A stretch of 64,000 nt of DNA from the NCBI GenBank assembly GCA_022828595.1, contig JAKGHH010000002.1:77100383-77164382 (forward strand), in the 5' to 3' direction. Every line of letters begins with the position of its first letter. The stretch's first letter is position 1. A model generated the notes under the pieces. The model searched no databases and was not told the DNA's origin. It saw nothing but the letters and a program-made list of their open reading frames with translations. Origin of the DNA: Nelumbo lutea. Lineage: Eukaryota > Streptophyta > Magnoliopsida > Proteales > Nelumbonaceae. A program made the position numbers and the translations under genes. This document shows positions 60,561 to 64,000 of this stretch, in pieces.

Positions 60561-63500
60561 TACTCCTAATTCCTGAATGAACTTCTTCATCCAAACGACT
60601 TCCTTGGTAGCTTCACTTGCGGCAATGTATTCGGCCTCAGTTGTGGAATCTGCTGGGGACCCCTTTTGTTGCTTTTCCAGCTAATAGCACGAGATCCTAT
60701 CATGAAAATATAACTAGATGTTGACTTTCTATCATCTAGATTTGATTGGAAATCGGCATCTGTATTGAACTACCATCGAATACTAGACAAAACTCTTTTG
60801 TCCTTCGAAGGTATTTTAATATGTTTTTCATAGTGGTTCAATGCTCCTGCCCTAGATTGGTATTTGCTTACCACACTCACTGCCTAAGAAATGTCAGGAT
60901 GAGTGCACAGCAAGGCATACATGATGCTCCCTATGGCTGAGGCATAGGGAATCTCTTTCATGTCCTCAATCTCTTTGGGAGTCTTGGGAGAGATACCCTT
61001 GGAGAGAGTGACCCCGTGTCTGAAAAGAACATTTCCTTTCATGGAGTTCTCCATACTGTATCTTTTGACAATCTTGTCAATGTAAGCAGACTGGGATAAT
61101 CCTATTCTCCTCTTTGATCTATCTCTATAGAGTCGAAGACCCAATACGTAAGAGGCTTCTCCAAGATCTTTCATGGAGAATTTCTATGAGAGCCATACTT
61201 TCACCGTAGTTCAAAAATCAAACTGTTTGACAGTAGAGTCAAACCAGATGTTCCAGATCCTAGAAGCTTGCTTAAGTCCATATATAGATCGGTTGAGTTT
61301 ACATACCATGTGTTCCTGACCAATAGCTATGAAACCTTGCGGTTGCTGCATATAGATATTTTTAGTAAGATCTCCATTCAGGAACGCGGTTTTGACATCC
61401 ATTTGCTAAATCTTGTAGTCACGGTATGCTGTTACAGTTAGCAGGATCCTAATGGATTTAAGTATGGCCATGAGCGAAAAGGTTTCCTCATAATCGATTC
61501 CCTCTTTCTGAGTGTACACTTTTGCCACAAGATGAGCATTATAGATCTCAACCTTACCATTGAGGCCCTTCTTCCTCTTATAGATCCATTTGCAACCAAT
61601 TGCCTTTACCCTAGGGGCAAATCTACTAGAGTCCAGACTCCTTTGGTCTCCATTGAGTCCATCTCAGCTCTCATGGTATCTACCCATTTCAAGGAATCTA
61701 TGTCCAACATAGCTTTTGAAAAGTAATGGGATCCTCCTCACTGTTCGTGGCTTCCACCAAGTAACTTTCTTAGTCATAGCCATAACGAACTCGAGGCCTA
61801 GAAACACGGGTAGATCTTCTAGGTTGGTTATTTTCCAGAGCTGGTGGGACATCTCCCACTACTCCTAGGCTCTCCTCATCAAGTACAACTTCTTAATGAT
61901 GATTATCCAGGATGTAATCTTCCTCGAGGAAGTGGGCATTTTGACTACAAAACACCTTTTGCTCTTTTGGATCATAAAACAAGTAACCTACAAAGCCTTT
62001 GGAGTAACCTACAAATAGGCAATGGCTGGTCTTGGATTCCAATTTTTCAGCACTAGTTCTTTTAACATGTGCTAGACAATCCCAAATCTTCAAGTCTCTC
62101 ACACTTGGTTTCTTACCGGTCCATAGCTTATATGGATTCTTAGGAATAGATTTGGTTGGAACCCGGTTCAGCACGTAAATTGCAATCTCTAACACAAAAC
62201 CCCAAAAGGATGTGGGTAACTCTGAATGAACGATAAGTGATTGGACCATATCTAATAGAGTCTAATTTCTCCTCTCTAACACACCATTTAATTGTGGTGT
62301 AGCAGGAGGAGCTAGTTGTGATACAATCCCATTTTCCTTTAAGTAGTCCTTGAATTTGTGAGAGAGATATTCGCCGCCTCAATCTGATCAAAGGGTCTTA
62401 ATTTCTCTCCCTAACTGTTTATCAACTTCTTGTCTAAACTCTTTGAACATTTCAAAGGATTCAGACTTCTGTCTCATTAGGTACATGTAACCATACCGAG
62501 AATAGTCATGGGTAAAGGTTATGAAATAAACGTGTTGGTTACATGTCCTAACATTCATGGGACCACATACATCAGTATATATAAGGTCAAGTGTGCCTAC
62601 AAATCTTTCAGGCTTACTGGTAAATGGACACTTGTCATCTTACCATGAAGGCAAGGTTCATAGGTTGGAAGATCTTTTATATTTAGAAAATCCAAAGGAC
62701 CGTCCTTTACCAACCTTGTGATACGATCTATGTTGATGTGGCCAAGTCGGTAATGCCATAGGCACTAGGATTAACTATATCATGAGTTCTCTTCTTGGGG
62801 ATTATTTCTGATATAGTTTCGGTAATGTTTGTTTCAGAGAATGATGGAGAACATAGAGATCGTTCTCAAGTTTTTCATATGTGAGGAATTTGTTATTTTG
62901 TTTAATAGTAATCACATTATTAAATAAGATAGAATAACCATCCAAACACAATTTTGAGACAGAAATCAAATTCCTTCTTAAATTAGGTACGAAAAGACAA
63001 TCTTTAAGTACAATTGTTCCTTCTCTAAAAACTAGTTCTACATTTCCTATGGTTGTAGCTACAACTATTGTAGAAGTTGCCAAGTAGAGTGTCGTTTCTC
63101 CGTCACTCAATCTTCTGCTTATCTTGAATCCCTGTAGTGAGTTACATACATGAGTTGAAGCCCTAGAGTCAATACACCAGGAAGCAAAAGTGACCAACAA
63201 ATTGGTCTCTATGATAAAAGATTCGAAATTACCTTGCTTCTTAGTCTCCAGATATTGAGAATAGTTCCTCTTCCAGTGGCTAGTCTGTTTGTATAAGTGA
63301 CATGCATCTGATGCCTTGTCTTTCTTTTGCTTTTAAGGTTTGATAGTTTTCTTCTGAGGCTTTTTCTTTGCCCTCCTCTTTTACTTACCCAAATTGTCAC
63401 CTTCAACAAGCATGGCTATCGGTTTATTCTTCTTGATCAATTCTTCAGCCCTCTACAGCATATTGTTGATTTTCTGAAGGCTAACATTTAGCTTATTCAT

Positions 63501-64000
63501 GTTGTAATTCATGATAAACTGATTGAAGGAGGGAGGCAAGGAATTTAGGATGGCATCAACCTTGGTGACATGATCTAGCCCTGACCTAAGTGCTCTAGTT
63601 CATTAATGTAACCAATAATCTTGAGACAATGGTCATGAACCATCTGGCTCTCGGTCATTTTTCCGGTCATGAATAGCTTCAAGACCTTCTTACGAGTAGA
63701 ATGATTCTATTCTTCATACATTGTCATCAGACTATCCAAGATATCCATGGACACTTCGATCTAATCGAATTGTCTTTGTATCAGATTGTCAAGGGAGGCT
63801 ATGATGTAGCACCAGGCAAGAGAATTCTTATCTTCCCATTCTTGATATTCCTTCCTACGTGCCTCAGAAGCCCTATCACCCGGACGATCTGGAGTAGGGT
63901 TCTTAGCAACCTTATCCAATTTCTTGAATGTTAATACCAGCATAAGGTTACGGTACCAGTCAACATAAATTGGGCCCTTAAGTTTGTTATTGTCCAACAG
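60561..64000 (-). pseudogene. gag-pol of copia element 5, heavily decayed, continues beyond the window
   Basis: From right to left on the minus strand: gag ([20 protein letters not shown] at the window edge, 63997 downward); a damaged zinc-knuckle region (about 63260-63310); protease WCIDSRASTHVCNS, with Gly of DSG changed to Arg (about 63130-63180); decayed integrase (62249-61893 keeps [20 protein letters not shown]); RT ([20 protein letters not shown] at 61402, [14 protein letters not shown] at about 61160) and RNase H up to 60561. The YVDD segment is missing: sequence jumps from VKQFDF (61211) almost directly to MKDLGEAS (61174). Many stops and frameshifts are present. Confidence 0.87.

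Larger units (their letters stand above)
55279..64000 (-). mobile_element. Copia element 5, minus orientation, runs past the window end
   Basis: The 3' LTR (55279-56750), polypurine tract and RNase H C-terminus are followed by a nested solo LTR. Then RNase H, RT, integrase, protease and gag continue to 64000. The N-terminal dozen codons of gag, the leader and the 5' LTR lie beyond the window. The left-hand flank is catag; its duplicate cannot be checked. It is more decayed than elements 1-3. Confidence 0.87.

Overview
This is plant nuclear DNA, most likely from an angiosperm. The evidence is a spliced CYP82-type cytochrome P450 gene, plant Ty1/copia and Ty3/gypsy LTR retrotransposons, a CACTA transposon terminus and very AT-rich intergenic DNA. 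I saw no bacterial operons, tRNA, rRNA or CRISPR array. The only ordinary host gene I can support is the P450 at the left edge. Almost everything else is mobile-element sequence in nested layers.

Layout. 0.5-2.2 kb: intact two-exon CYP82-like P450, minus strand. 3.7-10.6 kb: two copies of an AT-rich element that starts with a CACTA terminus; between them lies a 1.0-kb gypsy LTR, itself split by a solo copia LTR (TSD acact). 10.6-28.3 kb: a decayed Tat-lineage gypsy element on the minus strand (gag, protease, damaged RT, RNase H, second RNase H, integrase). Between its pol and 3' LTR it carries a convergent, intron-containing plus-strand gene with its own TATA box. Its 5' LTR was hit by copia element 1 (20253-28130, TSD ggtgg) and then by copia element 2.

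28.3-46.9 kb: copia element 2 (minus) and copia element 3 (plus) are close relatives arranged 5' end to 5' end. Together they form an imperfect inverted repeat with arms of about 9 kb. 46.9-51.1 kb: a piece of a fourth copia copy, a GC-rich minisatellite, the 3' end of a chromodomain gypsy element with its LTR, and another copia LTR fragment. 51.1-55.3 kb: the longest stretch not assigned to a transposon, with a promoter-like TATA box but no recognised protein. 55.3-64 kb: copia element 5 (minus, runs off the window). It is split by a solo copia LTR (TSD ggaac), which is in turn split by a 1.58-kb Athila-like solo LTR (TSD tctcc).

All copia copies belong to one family with 1.94-kb LTRs in two subfamilies. 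Subfamily A has plus-strand left end TGAAGGGATGAGAGATCC; subfamily B has TGAAAGAATGGTAGGATCC. No element looks autonomous: each has stops, frameshifts, deletions or lost catalytic residues. The most interesting signals are the spliced antisense gene in the Tat element, the giant inverted repeat, and the mismatched target duplications at 28.28/37.79 kb, which point to recombination between copies. I found no convincing new biochemical system.
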